A DNA stretch of 64,000 nt, from contig NW_026947506.1 in the NCBI RefSeq assembly GCF_034190915.1, positions 10,725,501-10,789,500 of the forward strand. Direction: 5' to 3'. A model generated the notes under the pieces. It did no database searches and was not told the DNA's origin. It saw only the letters and a program-made list of their open reading frames with translations. Within the stretch, counting starts at the first letter, position 1. Each line of letters opens with the position of its first letter. The stretch comes from Cavia porcellus (lineage: Eukaryota; Chordata; Mammalia; Rodentia; Caviidae). Below are positions 1 through 12,057 of the stretch, one piece after another. A program made the translations under genes and the position numbers.

Positions 1-484
1 CATACCAGTTATTGCTTAGGACACAGATATCTGTTACTTGTAAGTGACAGGATACAGGCTGACTATACACAAGCCGCAGAACACAGGCACGCATGAGTAT
101 ATTATGTATAAATGTAACCATGCAAAGGTACAATAGGTGTTTCCGCTCCAGTCACCCTAGCCACGTGCTCACACACTCTGTCCTGTAGAAAATAATCACC
201 CTTCCATTCAGGTGGCCAAAGTATTGTACTGTCATGTTTTTAATGCTAAACAGCAATGATTTCAATGAACGGAACACCCCCAAGGGGAAAGGCTGTGCAT
301 GTTCTCTAACCCAGATCTAAAAACCACCACTCAGGTGGCCAGAGGAGTTGCCCGGTCTTGAAAAGCGCAGTCTTTATCATGATTCACCAGGGACAACACT
401 CACAATGGGTGGATGTGGAGGTCCCCAGGGGCCTTTTCAAACACAGCTTCCAAGTTTGGTTTGGTTGTCATCCTATTTCCTTTA
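1..484. other. anonymous AT-moderate DNA
   Basis: No exon, repeat family or RNA gene was recognised here. Short open frames in this stretch have no familiar motif. Confidence 0.4.
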
Positions 485-592
485 GATAGGATCTCACTAA
501 GCTGCCCATGCTGTCCTTGGACTTGTAATCCTCCCACGTACACCGCACAAGCAGCTGGGATTGCAGGCATGTTCTACTGTGCTGGCTCTTTA
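485..592 (-). repeat. old B1-type SINE fragment
   Basis: The plus strand reads as a reverse-complement 7SL-derived SINE: a GATAGGATCTCACTAAG-like segment, then GCTGGGATTGCAGGCATG, ending in TGCTGGCT. It is diverged and lacks a clear target duplication. Confidence 0.6.
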
Positions 593-1039
593 TGGCCCCA
601 AATGAAGGTCCGAACCTGAGTTCATGGGACTTGTGGGCAAATATGAGTTCCAGGAGTTTTGTCTCTCACCTAAAGCAGTGCATTCGTGGACCCCAGCAGG
701 AACCTATTAAAACATTGCCCAACCTTTTCTAGGTCATTTGCTAGTGAAAAAAATGGCTAGAATCTAAAGAGTGCTGAGTGTTTGGATTCTCTCTAGGATT
801 CTCTCTTGGATTTCTCTAGGGTTCATTTCTGTCTTTATTCACTCAAAAAATACATGCAGAGGACCTGCCTCATGCAAATAATTGAGGCATTTGGCACACA
901 CACACCCAGGAGCCACGTAGGCCAGGCCCCTCAGAGCTCCCATTCTTGAAACACAAAGTGGCCAAGAGCAGCACGTGAATTTGACCAAGCCATTTCTCTG
1001 CTGAAAGAGTTACAAACATCAGGTCACAGGGACCCAAGC

Positions 1040-1165
1040 ACACCTAAGTCTACAGCGACTCAGTTCATGGTAGCTCAATGTTGGAAGTGGCCTGCGTAGC
1101 CACCAACAGATGACTGGGTAAAGAAAATGTGGTGCTGACACACAGTGGAGCTCTACTCTGCTGCA
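1040..1165 (+). mobile_element. L1 3' region, left part (split by insertions)
   Basis: The stretch around CCACCAACAGATGACTGGGTAAAGAAAATG followed by a GCTCTACTCTGCTGCAAAGAA-type segment is the usual 3' part of old mammalian L1 (only short pieces matched by eye). The same L1 appears to resume at 5600, so the ID element and ABI1 retrocopy landed inside it. Confidence 0.6.
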
Positions 1166-1180
1166 AAGAAAGGTAGAGTG
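1166..1180 (+). repeat. target-site duplication, copy 1 of 3
   Basis: AAGAAAGGTAGAGTG occurs here, at 1277-1291 and at 5585-5599. Copies 1 and 2 bracket an ID element; copies 2 and 3 bracket the ABI1 retrocopy. Confidence 0.9.
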
Positions 1181-1276
1181 AGGCTGGGGACTTAGCTCAG
1201 CGGCATAAGCAACTGCCTTGCAAGCGGGCGGTCATGAGTTTGATCCCCGGTACCGATAAAAAAAATTAAAAAAGAA
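1181..1276 (+). mobile_element. ID SINE
   Basis: tRNA-Ala-like ID element with the A-box region GGGGACTTAGCTCAGCGGC, the B-box region GTTTGATCCC, the CGGTACCGATAAAA end and an A-rich tail. It is flanked by perfect 15-bp target duplications (1166-1180 and 1277-1291). Confidence 0.93.
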
Positions 1277-1848
<572 letters not shown>

Positions 1849-2086
1849 TAATGGAGGTCCACTTTACGCCCAAAATTCAATTTCTATTGCTCGCTCCTTC
1901 CCCCGATGCCTCAATTGACTCCACAGATACCTCGCACAGGCTTCGTGGCCAGGGTGCAGAAAAATATTGCTGACAGCCCAACTCCACCGTCACCACCTCC
2001 ACCAGATGACATTCCCGTATTTGCTGACTCTCCACCTCCCCCGCCTCCTCCCCCAGTGGACTGTGAAGATGAGGGAGCTGCAGTAG

Positions 2087-2245
<159 letters not shown>

Positions 2246-2325
2246 TGAATGACTGGTCTCTTCCCTGGGAACTATGTTGAATCAATCACGCACTATAGTG
2301 ATTAATTTTTTATTTTTTAGCTTTT

Positions 2326-2438
2326 TTTTTTTTTTTTTTTTTTTTGTCTTTTTCATTTTTATAGGTACCAGGGATCGAACTCACAACCGCCTGCTTCCAA
2401 GGCAGGTGCTTATGCCGCTGAGCTAAATCCCCAGCCCC
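2326..2438 (-). mobile_element. ID SINE inside the ABI1 retrocopy
   Basis: Reverse-strand ID element: poly(T), GGTACCAGGGATCGAACTC, then GAGCTAAATCCCCAGCCCC. The imperfect target duplication TATTTTTT(A/T)GCTTTT lies at 2311-2325 and 2439-2453, so it inserted after, or was present in, the ABI1 3' UTR. Confidence 0.9.
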
Positions 2439-2536
2439 TATTTTTTTGCTTTTGAAGTAGATTCTTATTACTCAGTCATACTGTGGAACTATTATGGTTA
2501 ACAGAATTGTCCTAAGTTTTAAAAAGTACCCATGTT

Positions 2537-3753
2537 CCCATCAAGCTTTTTTTCTTCTGTCCCCATCGGTCTTAACATGTTGCATCTTATTGGATTTTAT
2601 TATATGTGATAATATAAACAAAAACTTTTATAGACAAGGAGATTCTACAGAAACCATTGTTCATTTTCTGTTAGTTGGTTCTAAATACCCTGTAATACTG
2701 TCATTCTCTTGAACGGTTTTACATTGTCTTGATATGTTTGATGCTACAGTATACGAAATTATACTCAAAGATTTCAAGGAAAGAGACACTATGGTAACTA
2801 CTTTAATGTCGGGATTATCTTGTGGTGAAACACTATTTTGCTTAAATGGTTATGTTTTGACCTGCGCTGTTTTGTTGTTATGCCCTCTTTTATCTCAATC
2901 TCCTTTTTTTATTATTTACTTTTTCATTTTTATCATTTTAATTAAGGGAAAAATAAATAAAAATATATATTATAGTAACCCACTTTGATTTCCTATTAAC
3001 TTGATTTGAAACCCTATATTGCTCTCACCATCTTGTTTTGACTGATTTTCCTCTATTCTGTTTTGCTTGATAGTACCAGGTTCGGAAGTATAGGCAACAA
3101 CTATGAAGACAATAAGATTCATTATGACGCCCATTCTGGTTGACTATTATCTTCTTTTGAAGTCCTCTAATGTGCCCAATGTTTTGGTTTTATTGGTTTT
3201 GTTCTTTACTGTTTTGTTCAATTTTATTATAACTGATGATATAGGCAATTCTTTTTAAGATAGCAAGAGGCATTATGATAACCATTGTTGATCACCTTGT
3301 ATTTTGTTTTTACATTATGTATTATGTCCATCCTTTTGATTTGACTGACTCTGTCCTGCTATATCACATTTGGTTTTACTCTCTTTAAAAAAAATAATAA
3401 GAACTGTGGGAGTAATAAAACCCAAAATGTGTAATTGTCATTGTACAAAAGAGAAGAAAAGAAAGTGCTCTAAAGGACATAACTGCATGTATATTTAAAT
3501 GTATAAGATAGATAACCATATTACTGAGTTTTGTTGGATCATTGAACAGAACTGTTTACAGTCTCACTGTTTGAATGTCCACTCTATATGCTTTAATTTT
3601 GTAACTTGAACAACTATTTCTAAGATGACAATATGTAATCTATTAACTAGTGATTTCCTACTATTTATTTTTTCTGAAATTCTGTATAACTTGTACCCTT
3701 TTTCTGTTTTTTTTTTTTTCTTTTTTCTCCTTAAATAAAATAAAAAAAAAAAA
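2537..3753 (+). mobile_element. unclassified retroposed element with ~150-bp internal modules
   Basis: An insertion in the ABI1 3' UTR flanked by AAAAAGTACCCATGTT at about 2521-2536 and 3754-3770, ending in TTAAATAAAATAAA plus poly(A). Inside, a motif like CATTATGGTAACCATTGTTGA recurs with divergence near 2647, 2791, 2972, 3124 and 3275, spaced 144, 181, 152 and 151 bases. The modules are followed by a CTCTCTTTAAAAAAAATAA junction and a non-repeating tail from about 3400. Related modules occur reversed at 8460-8898 and 24270-24595. I do not recognise the family; it does not resemble the L1 3' UTRs in this window. Long open frames inside (for example 2734-2988) are low-complexity and not believed coding. 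Confidence 0.75.
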
Positions 3754-5599
3754 AAAGTACCCATGTTTTCAGCCATGCTGTCTATTGGTATATTTGAATG
3801 TCGTCTCCTTCTTAGCATAAATCTCAGTGGCAGTTTGTATTTTGCTAAACTGCAACTTATACAATGGACTGCCCATAAATGATTATGCTTATATGATTAT
3901 ACATTATTAACTTTATGACCAGCCTAAATATTCTGGGAAAGTGAGGCATATTTAACAAATCATGACTGAGATTACATTACATGTTTCAGTGCAGCATGGT
4001 TACTAATGCTATGTCAGACTAATACTAAAATCAGAAACTTAAATGCTGGTGCTGGTCATACTTTTTGTTTAGATTCTCTCATTTTTAAAAACTATTTGTT
4101 TAAAGCATGCATAAAGTTTATGTATTGAAATATACTTAAAAATTCCAAGATGCTTCCCATTTGTGTACCACTTCCTGGAATATTCGTATTAGGTGAGTTG
4201 CTAAGGTCTTCATGTGAAAGAAACAAAATGAATTACCTGTAATGTCGTAATTTGTAACTTAAGTTTTTTAATGAATGAATTTGCATTATAAATTTTTTCA
4301 CTCATAAGTACATAAGTGAACCAAAGGTTTTTGTCCTTTCCTTCACTGGTTCTCTTTTTTAAAAATACAAAAACTGACCTATTGTTGAATTATGGTTCTA
4401 TTTTCACAATATATTAACTTGGAAAAAAAATTAGCCTTATCTCAATGTGTCCCAAAGCACAGTGATGGAGTTTTGCAGATTTAAAATCTTAGATGATTAT
4501 TTACAAGTCAATCTACTGAATTCCTTTTTTAAAGTAACTTTTAAAGCAAAGGAAATGTTTCAAAGTGTACACACATCGTTCTGTAGGTAAAATTCTTAAG
4601 GAATGCCATGGTAGTCCTTCTGTTTCACAGTGGACTGTTGTACACTGGTTCAATAAAAGGAACGCATAAGCATTTTTTACATATTGTAAAAGTGGATGCA
4701 GTTTATTTGTGAATAGTCATTATTATTTAATTAATCCATTGCCTGGCACTAGCAACACAAGGTTTTAAAAGAATTGGGAAGGGTGAATCACGTGTTAGTG
4801 AAGCGATACACTTATATAACCAACAGATCTGTAGTGTCTTTTGACAAAATTGAAATGGAACACATGCACTTTGTGTGTTTTGTTTTAACTCAAGGGAAGT
4901 GAGATGGATTTTTTTCTCTTTTTATCTTATGTATAATTCTTTATTGCTTAGGAATTTAAAGTAGAGCACTCCATTGTGGGTTTCTGTGTACTAAGGATTT
5001 ATTTGTATTTCAAATTTCAGTTATATACTGGGGGCGTTACAGACTTAAAGCAGTATAGTAAGTAGTGAGACTAGTACAAACACTTATTTCTGAAAATTAA
5101 AGACCATTATTGCTGCCAAATCAATGTGACTGCTTCATATGCATTTTGCCTTTAATTTTAAACAAAAGTATCATTAGTGATTCTACTTCCCTTTTTCAAG
5201 TTGAATGTTCCCTCAATTTGTATATAACCTATTGTCTAATTTTTATGTGTAATCTTTTATAATAAACCATTCTCCTATGTGAAATGTTGCATATTATTAA
5301 AATATAACTAATGTGGGTTTAGGTGCAGACCACACACTTTCTAAGCTGATTCTTACGGCAAAACAAGACAAGCCAGATAAATTTTAACACTGATTATTTA
5401 TTTGTGCAATAGCTTCACATGTGACTATTAACTGTGTAAACAATACCACATATAATCAAGATACCTCGATTAGACTTTATAGGGTCACAATGACAGATTC
5501 AGGTGTTTTAATTTCATTTTTAAAAGTTTTCTGAAAAACTGCCAATAAAAAAAAAAACCTGCCCAACCAAAAAAAAAAAAAAAAAAGAAAGGTAGAGTG

Positions 5600-5880
5600 G
5601 AGTCATTTGTAGGGGAAAATGGGTGTACTTGGAAAACAATGTTAAGTGAAATAAGATTAAAAACTGTATGGTTTCTTTCATATGAGAAATCCAAGCAAAA
5701 ACCAAATAAAATAAAATAAAGCTTAGATAAAAGAAAATAGGGAGGCACATGGGAAGAAGACCATGAAACAGAGGGAAGAGCAAAGAGTGGGGGAAAGGGA
5801 ATTAAAAAGAGCTGAGATGTGTCGTGTACATGCATCAAATACCTGCAATGAAAATAGTCATTATGCGTTGCAAACATGCA
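5600..5880 (+). mobile_element. L1 3' end, right part
   Basis: It resumes the L1 interrupted at 1165: a GTACTTGGAAAACAATGTTAAGTGAAATAAG-type segment and the TTTCATATGAGAAATCC motif (short pieces) typical of L1 3' ends. Confidence 0.6.
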
Positions 5881-5893
5881 CTAATAAATACTT

Positions 5894-5938
5894 TTTTGTT
5901 GTTTTTGTTTTTGTTTTTGTTTTTGTTTTTTTTTTAAA
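5894..5938 (+). repeat. (GTTTTT)n simple repeat
   Basis: A run of GTTTTT units ending in a T tract. It creates artificial open frames on both strands. Confidence 0.9.
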
Positions 5939-5944
5939 GAGCAG

Positions 5945-7400
5945 TAGGTGATGAATGAGCCAACAACCACTGTGCCAGAGGGGATGAGAGGGGAAGGAGG
6001 ATGCGGCAGAGGCACCGGCTCCTGGGTCTCCACGGTGTTGGGGTCCTGCAGGAACCTGCAGGGAGGCACTAGAGGACAGACTGCAATGGGCAGCCACACA
6101 GGCCAGTGAGGTCAGAGAAATCGGGGACTGCAGACCACAGGGAGGACTCGGCCTCTGCTCTCTGCAAGCTGAGGCACTGGAAGATTCTGCAGCGGAGTTC
6201 GTGGGCCCACTACTGTGACAGCTCCCTTACAGGACCTGTGGCGGGCAGATGCGCACCAGAATCCAAGCATCCTTCTCGGCAGAGCACGGCCCGGGACACC
6301 GGGGGCCTAGCTGTGGAGATGACTTCCTCTGCCTGATCTGCTCCGGAGGCTTCTCAGGGACCAGGGGCTGCAAGCTAGGCTCTCCCAGCTCAGGGAGCAC
6401 TCGGCTAGGTGTGTCCCAGCAGGAGGCTGGTGAGCACTGTGCAGAGCTGGCTGCGTCTGTGTAATGAACAGATAGAAACTGCACACCTGTGGGTTGCTGC
6501 GCACCAGTGCGCCTCGTGGGGTGTAAGGGGCTTTAGACACAGTCCAGTGTCAGTGGACGCTCAAATCTTCTCATGGGCCCAGGGATACGGACCTCTGTTG
6601 AGCAGGGTGCGAAGGCGGCACTGGGTGGTAGGTGATACCTCCCCACATTGCCTCTGGGTGGAGGGGACCTGCTCCGTGGGGCTCCAAGGCGGACCACACG
6701 GAGGACAGCACCACTCGCGGCGCACGGGTGCCACCTGCTGGGGCATCGCTGCAACGACGTCTTTAGGACCTGGCTTACCCTAGCTGTGATCCCTTCCCAG
6801 AATGTGCAGCAGGATTGATCCGGGTGAGAGCAGGTCGCCACCTTCCACCCCTGCCCTGTGGACGGAGTGGCCAGCTCTGCCACGCACCGCGCAAGTCCCG
6901 ACCCCAGGGACACTTGTCACTGCCAAGGGAGACAGTGCTGTCTGCACCCCACTGCAGCCTGCACTCAGAATGAGCCCGGAAGCAAATCCAAGACCTCTGC
7001 AGTCCTTTCTGACTCTGCCTTGGGCAGGCTTCCCTCCTCTCCCCAACTTCCCACATCGCCACCCTTGCGGGGCGCCTGCCAGCGTCCTGAGTCCCAGCGG
7101 AGGGGCTCGGAAACTGGTGAAAACCAACCCACAGTTCACAGTGGGTCTCGATTCAGTCTAGATTCAGCTTTACAGATCTATTCTCGCGTCAATAAACGCT
7201 TAGCTTCCAATAACTTTTGGGAGCACCTGGTAAGCCAGAGGCCTGGAATGTGCTCTCTGCGAGGCCGTCTGCCCCCTCCTTCTGCTCCTGTGTGCTTCTG
7301 TCTTTACCAGGGCTGAGCAGCAAATGGGCCACAGTTGTCCTGAAACAGTATCAGCACTGAGAATATATCTGAAAATGGCAATAAACACACAAAGCTTTAT
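5945..7400. other. GC-rich unassigned block
   Basis: This block is clearly richer in GC and CpG than its surroundings and carries several overlapping open frames (the longest about 150 codons, 6858-7316). None shows a recognisable domain and the frames overlap on both strands, as expected for GC-rich DNA. An AATAAA lies near 7191 and another near 7380. It could be an orphan CpG-rich element, an old retrocopy or a noncoding transcript; I cannot decide. Confidence 0.35.
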
Positions 7401-8317
7401 CTGCCCTTGTGGAAATGTAAAGCTTTGAGGATTTTGTCTTCCCTGAGGTCCACTTTCCCAGCCCTTCCTAGTCTGTAGAATTTAGTCTGTAATCTGAAAC
7501 ACTCTCTTGTCTGTGACACTATCTTCTGTCACTCATGTGTGTGCATGTGCACGCACGCATGCTTCATGTGTATCCTTGGTCTATGAGATTTAGAAATCCC
7601 TTCCTGTAAGGGCTCAGACACTTCCTTTAATGCTCCATCCCTTGCATAGTTGGGAACTCACCAACTCTGCAATCCCAGCGACAGGCCATGGTGTTTCCTG
7701 GTTCCTGGCAGCTTCTGTGGACTCCAAGATGAGTCCTGGAGATGCTCAGTCAAGGAAAGGAGGGTCCCAGCCTGCAGTGTGTGCAATTCTGGACAGCAGT
7801 CTAGGTGCCATCCCTCTGGGATCCTGAGGAGATGCAGGGCACAGGTGAAAAGCCTCTGGGAAGGGTGGCTCATGGGAATCATACTCCGGGCCCTGCTCGT
7901 CTTGGCTGAAGGTAGATTCATGGATGCATTCTACCCGTCCCTGGGATCGGACACTCAGAGTCAGGAAAATTCATGGAGGTCAGAACCCTCCCACATAGAG
8001 GGAATTGTCCAGCAATGCTGGAGGCCAGCTCAGGTGACACAAGAGGGCATCAACAGCACCTCCTTCGGAGACACCATCACATCCCGCAGGAGCACTAAGG
8101 GCTCTGCAAGTCCCTGTATTTGGGAGTGGACAGGTGACAGTGCCTCTTTACCAAGGTTTCCGGGGCCTGTGCTCTGACAGTGCCTGCCTGAGATCTCCAG
8201 CCATGTGAACAGGAACAAGGGCCTTACACTGAGCAACTTTTCCTTTATTTGTAGAAAGATTAGAGAAATATTGTGCCTCTGATTTTATTGTAAGCATTTT
8301 TAAACGTGGAGAAGTTT
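7400..8317. other. no recognised feature
   Basis: It holds a purine/pyrimidine-alternating stretch near 7545 (GTGCATGTGCACGCACGC). Open frames up to 175 codons (7650-8177) carry no recognisable motif. Confidence 0.4.
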
Positions 8318-9062
8318 TGTTATGGTTTGGACCTTGACCCCAACGGCCTGTGTGCTTAGTAGGATGTGGTGGGACCTGCAGAAAGTGCGAGCTGATGAAG
8401 AGAAGTTAGGTCTTAGCAGGCATATCCTGACGAGGCTACAGGGACTCCAACTCCTTTTTATTTTCTTCAGGATAAAACCAAGGAAAATAAAACAGAATAA
8501 AACCAATCAAAATAAACCAGTATAAGTGATACAGGGCTTCAAAACCTTACAAAATCAACAATAGTTACCATAATGCTTTTTGTTGTCTTCCAAATAGCTG
8601 CAGATACCTTCGGACATAGTAAAAATTGAACAGAACAGAGTAAAATAGAAACAATAAAAACAAAACAATAAATGCAATAAAGGACTTCAAAACAAGCCAA
8701 TAGTAAATCCAAAATGACTACCATAAATATGTCTTGCTATCTTTTCAATAGCTGCCCTGCTATCAGATTTAACATAATCAAACAAAACAAAAGAGAATAA
8801 ACCCAACCCAGCAAAGCAATGAAAATGATATGGTTTCCAGGGAGCATCCCCTCCTGTTGAGGCCTGGTTCGCTCCCCCCATAGCCCATGAATGGCCCTGA
8901 CTCCAGCTCCTTTTCATCGTGTTTTTTTCATGCTGTGATGTCCTGTATAGCCACAGGTCTGAGAGCCATGGGCCAGGACCATGGACTGAGGCCTCTGACA
9001 CTGTGAGCTAAAATAAGCTATGTATCTCTGATATTCTGCTAGAGCAATAGAAAACTAACACA
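8318..9062 (+). mobile_element. MaLR-type LTR, split by an insertion
   Basis: It begins TGTTATGGTTTGGACCTTG and ends with a GTGAGCTAAAATAAGC...ACTAACACA-type LTR end (pieces), typical of ERVL-MaLR LTRs. The LTR is interrupted by the module-type element at 8460-8898. Confidence 0.65.
8460..8898 (-). mobile_element. unclassified ~150-bp-module element, second copy
   Basis: A reverse-oriented relative of the element at 2537-3753. TTCAAAAC plus CAACAATAGTTACCATAATG recurs with a 148-base step (8538 and 8686). GACTCCA(A/G)CTCCTTTT at about 8443-8460 and 8899-8914 looks like the target duplication. Its end (AAGAAAATAAAAAGG on the minus strand) corresponds to the module/tail junction of the first copy, so the 3' tail is absent here. 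Confidence 0.65.
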
Positions 9063-10582
9063 ATCTTCCAATTAAATATTTTCAGTTTTTATCACTGTAA
9101 ACATTTCTGAAAATGTTATTCAGAAAAATTTAAGAAAATACTTTCTGACAGTTCATGTTATGCGTTAAAAACAATTCACTTCAATTCTCAACCCAATAAA
9201 TTGTATTTTTAAAGCATCTCAGCAGATAAATTGACTAGACCAAAATCAAATGCTGGAAAAATCTTAGCTAAACATTACCAACACCTGAAATACTAAAAGG
9301 CAGCTATGCTTTTAAATGGTCAGAGGGATTTTAAAAATACCAAGGACAAACACATACAAAGTGACACATGCCCATATGCACAGTGACATTTCTGTCATAA
9401 ATTTTTTATGACATTTGTCATAAACATGTTTCAAAAATCCAGAGAACAAATTGTGCTCATAGCAAAAGCCTATTTCTGCAGTGTTTGATATCAGAAAGTA
9501 TCATACAAGCTGCAGATACCTTCAATTTATCTTTTCTTTTTTTTTTTTTTCTTTTTTTTTTAACCTTCATTGTTCCTAGAGACCTTTTCTCTCTTCAAGT
9601 AAACATGAGAACTTCTTTTTCCAGAAACTCGGCAACAATCAGGGCCAGGTCAAGTGCCCAGATGACACTGTTTATTCCCTGTGCCGTGCACGCAGGTCCA
9701 GCAGACCCATGGAACTAGGCCTATGAAAAGACACGTCCACTGCCTAACATCATGCCCCATCCACCTCCACTGGAATTATATAGAGACGTTCACACTAAGA
9801 GAAATTCTCTGAAGAAAAAAAAAAGCTAATAAAGCTGTTTTTTGATCCTGAAGAACTCAGAGCTTGGCAAAATATGTGACCATTTTTAAAGCTCCATGCC
9901 TAGACCAATGAGCGTATGAGCTGCATACACTTTTCAGTTGTGGGATCTGCCACTGTAGCCACATGGTCCCCAGGGGTTGCTCACAAGGGAAAAGACAGCT
10001 ATCAGGCCCACAGCTCTGAGCCTCAAGTCCAAGACCAAGTGGCCCATGCCAGCCTCCAGTGAGGACAGCAGATAGCAGCCATGGTGCATGCAAGGAAGAG
10101 GTCACTCACATCTGGAGACAGGAAACAGCAAGACTGAGGACCATGTCTCATTGTCCCCTCCAAGGGTAGCACCCTAATGACCTAAGGTCTTGCCCACAGA
10201 ACCTGTCAGAACTGCTCCTTACAGAACCACACCTTTTGCCATTAGGCCTGGGGTGGGGTGACAGTCACCTGCCCTATGGCTTCTGCAAACAGAAACCAAC
10301 AGGGGTCACCACCAGGGTCTCCAAGGCAGGGGTCCTACCACACGTTGATCTCCACTAGTGCAAAGGAAATCCAGTGCTCACTACCAATGCTCAGTGCATG
10401 TGTGGTAACTTCTAACCATTCTGTTTTCCTATAAATGGAACATACTGAAATAAATTTGAAATGCATTTGCAAAATAGAAAATGACACTTCACTGGCAACA
10501 ATCTCTATTTGTCTTGGGAAAGGAAAGGTTTTTATCTTCAAGTGCAAAGACTCCTCTAACCTCAACTTCAGGTTCAAGTTTT
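9063..10582. other. no gene recognised; short palindrome inside
   Basis: Mostly anonymous DNA. At 9393-9413 there is a perfect hairpin (TGTCATAAA, TTT, TTTATGACA), followed by a further TGTCATAAAC at 9417. T-rich tracts lie near 9534-9561. Confidence 0.4.
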
Positions 10583-10594
10583 AAAGTCAGTGTA

Positions 10595-10675
10595 GGGCTG
10601 GGGATTTAGCTCAGTGGCACCATGCCTGCCTGTCGAGTACAAAGTCCTGAGTTTGATTGCCGGTACCCAGCAACA
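10595..10675 (+). mobile_element. ID SINE
   Basis: GGGCTGGGGATTTAGCTCAG followed by a diverged B-box region and GGTACCCAGC. Target duplication AAAGTCA(G/C)TGTA at 10583-10594 and 10676-10687. Confidence 0.88.
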
Positions 10676-10689
10676 AAAGTCACTGTAAA

Positions 10690-11500
10690 AGATCAACCAC
10701 AAAATCAAGAGGATAGTCTGCAACCCTGCCCTCACTTCTGGGCCACCTGAGAATGTAGGGTTTGATGATTGACCAGAAAGACTCACAGATCTCCCTGGAA
10801 GCCATTATACTCGTGGCTACAGTTTACTGCAGTGAAAAGTTAGAGGACGATCAGCCTGGGAGGAAGCTCATAGGAAAACACCAGCTGCGGCATCTTCTGT
10901 AAGCTCCAGGGAGCCAGGAGAGCGTGGCTTTCCCAGCACAGCTGTGCGGCAGTGTGTGTGGAATACGGTTTCCGTAGGTGGATGTGACCGTCTGCGGGAT
11001 ACCCTTGCTGTCTGGGCTCAGACCCTGTGGAAGACAACTGGTCACATAACTGAAAGCCCCCACCCCGTGTCCTGCTGTCACTCCCTGGGGCGTCCAGGCT
11101 CCAGCGTGAAGGCACCCAGCTCAAATCACATTTTTATATTATCCAGGGTGGCCCAAGATCCCCAGGGAATGAGCACTGTCCTGTCCAGGCCTGACATTCC
11201 AAGGGCTAAGACATCACCTCTCAGCAGATAAAAGCAAAAGTCTCACCTCTTTCTGGGCCAAGCTAAATTCTTCACCACACAGGAAGAAAATTAGCTGTGT
11301 GATTATCACAATTGTACGTTTCATATGTCAAGAAACGTGTTTGACTATTCTGAAATATGGTTGAAGCTTTTAAAGCCTTTGAAACAAATAACCATATTTG
11401 CCTATTTTAAAACAAAATCAGGACTTAGGTCTTACATCAGTGACAGCAAATGGAAATGAAGCTAATTTAAATTTTGCTTGGGAAAGAAAATGAGTCAGAA
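10690..11500. other. no recognised feature
   Basis: Open frames on both strands near 10840-11231 have no familiar motif and overlap each other. Confidence 0.35.
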
Positions 11501-11539
11501 AAGTAGAGGGAAGAAAGGGAGACAGATCATTTCACGTCC

Positions 11540-11912
11540 TTATAGTTAGCTTGCACTTTATCATCACCACCAAAAGATTTTATTTTTCTTCCTCTTTATT
11601 TTCTTCACAACAGAAATGCTGTGATTGGAAGAAATTAAGGAGAGGTGACCACAATTGTCTGAAATGGCAGAGCCTGGATGGGGTCCTAGAACAGAAAATG
11701 AAGGAAGAGAGGAAAGTGGTGAAATTCAAACGAAGTCGGCAGTTGTATACAATTGTATATTGTACAATATTAACGTTCTCATTTATTATAATGCTATAAT
11801 TCTGTGAGTTGATCATGTTAAGCAAAGTCGAGTAAAAGATATATGCAAACTTCCTGTATGTGTTTGCACCTTTTCTGTAAGTCTGAAATCATTTCAAAAT
11901 AAAGTTGCAGTG
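11540..11912 (+). mobile_element. probable old L1 3' end
   Basis: It ends in GTCTGAAATCATTTCAAAATAAAG, shown here only as the familiar 3' terminus of old L1M elements (short pieces). The upstream extent is uncertain. Confidence 0.4.
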
Positions 11913-11914
11913 GT

Positions 11915-11985
11915 TGAGACAGATGGACCTGTTCAAGGCCAACCTGAGTTGAACTACACAGTGAGCCCCTGTTTCAAAAATAACT
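11915..11985 (+). repeat. B1-type SINE 3' fragment
   Basis: TTCAAGGCCAACCTGAGTTG and AACTACACAGTGAGCCCCTG correspond to the 3' half of B1. Confidence 0.6.
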
Positions 11986-12057
11986 TAAATAATTTAATTT
12001 AGAGGCTTGAAATGATCTATCTTTGTTCATTCAAGGGTTCTCTAAGATAACTGTTTG

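Noticed and set aside
2734..2988. An 84-codon open frame in the module element
   Set aside because: AT-rich, hydrophobic low-complexity translation that is not kept in the other copies.
6409..7316. Several overlapping open frames of 95-152 codons as candidate genes
   Set aside because: They overlap on both strands in a GC-rich block, carry no known motif and lack convincing splice or start context.
7650..8177. A 175-codon plus-strand open frame
   Set aside because: No domain, no conserved-looking composition, and an overlapping open frame on the other strand; likely chance.
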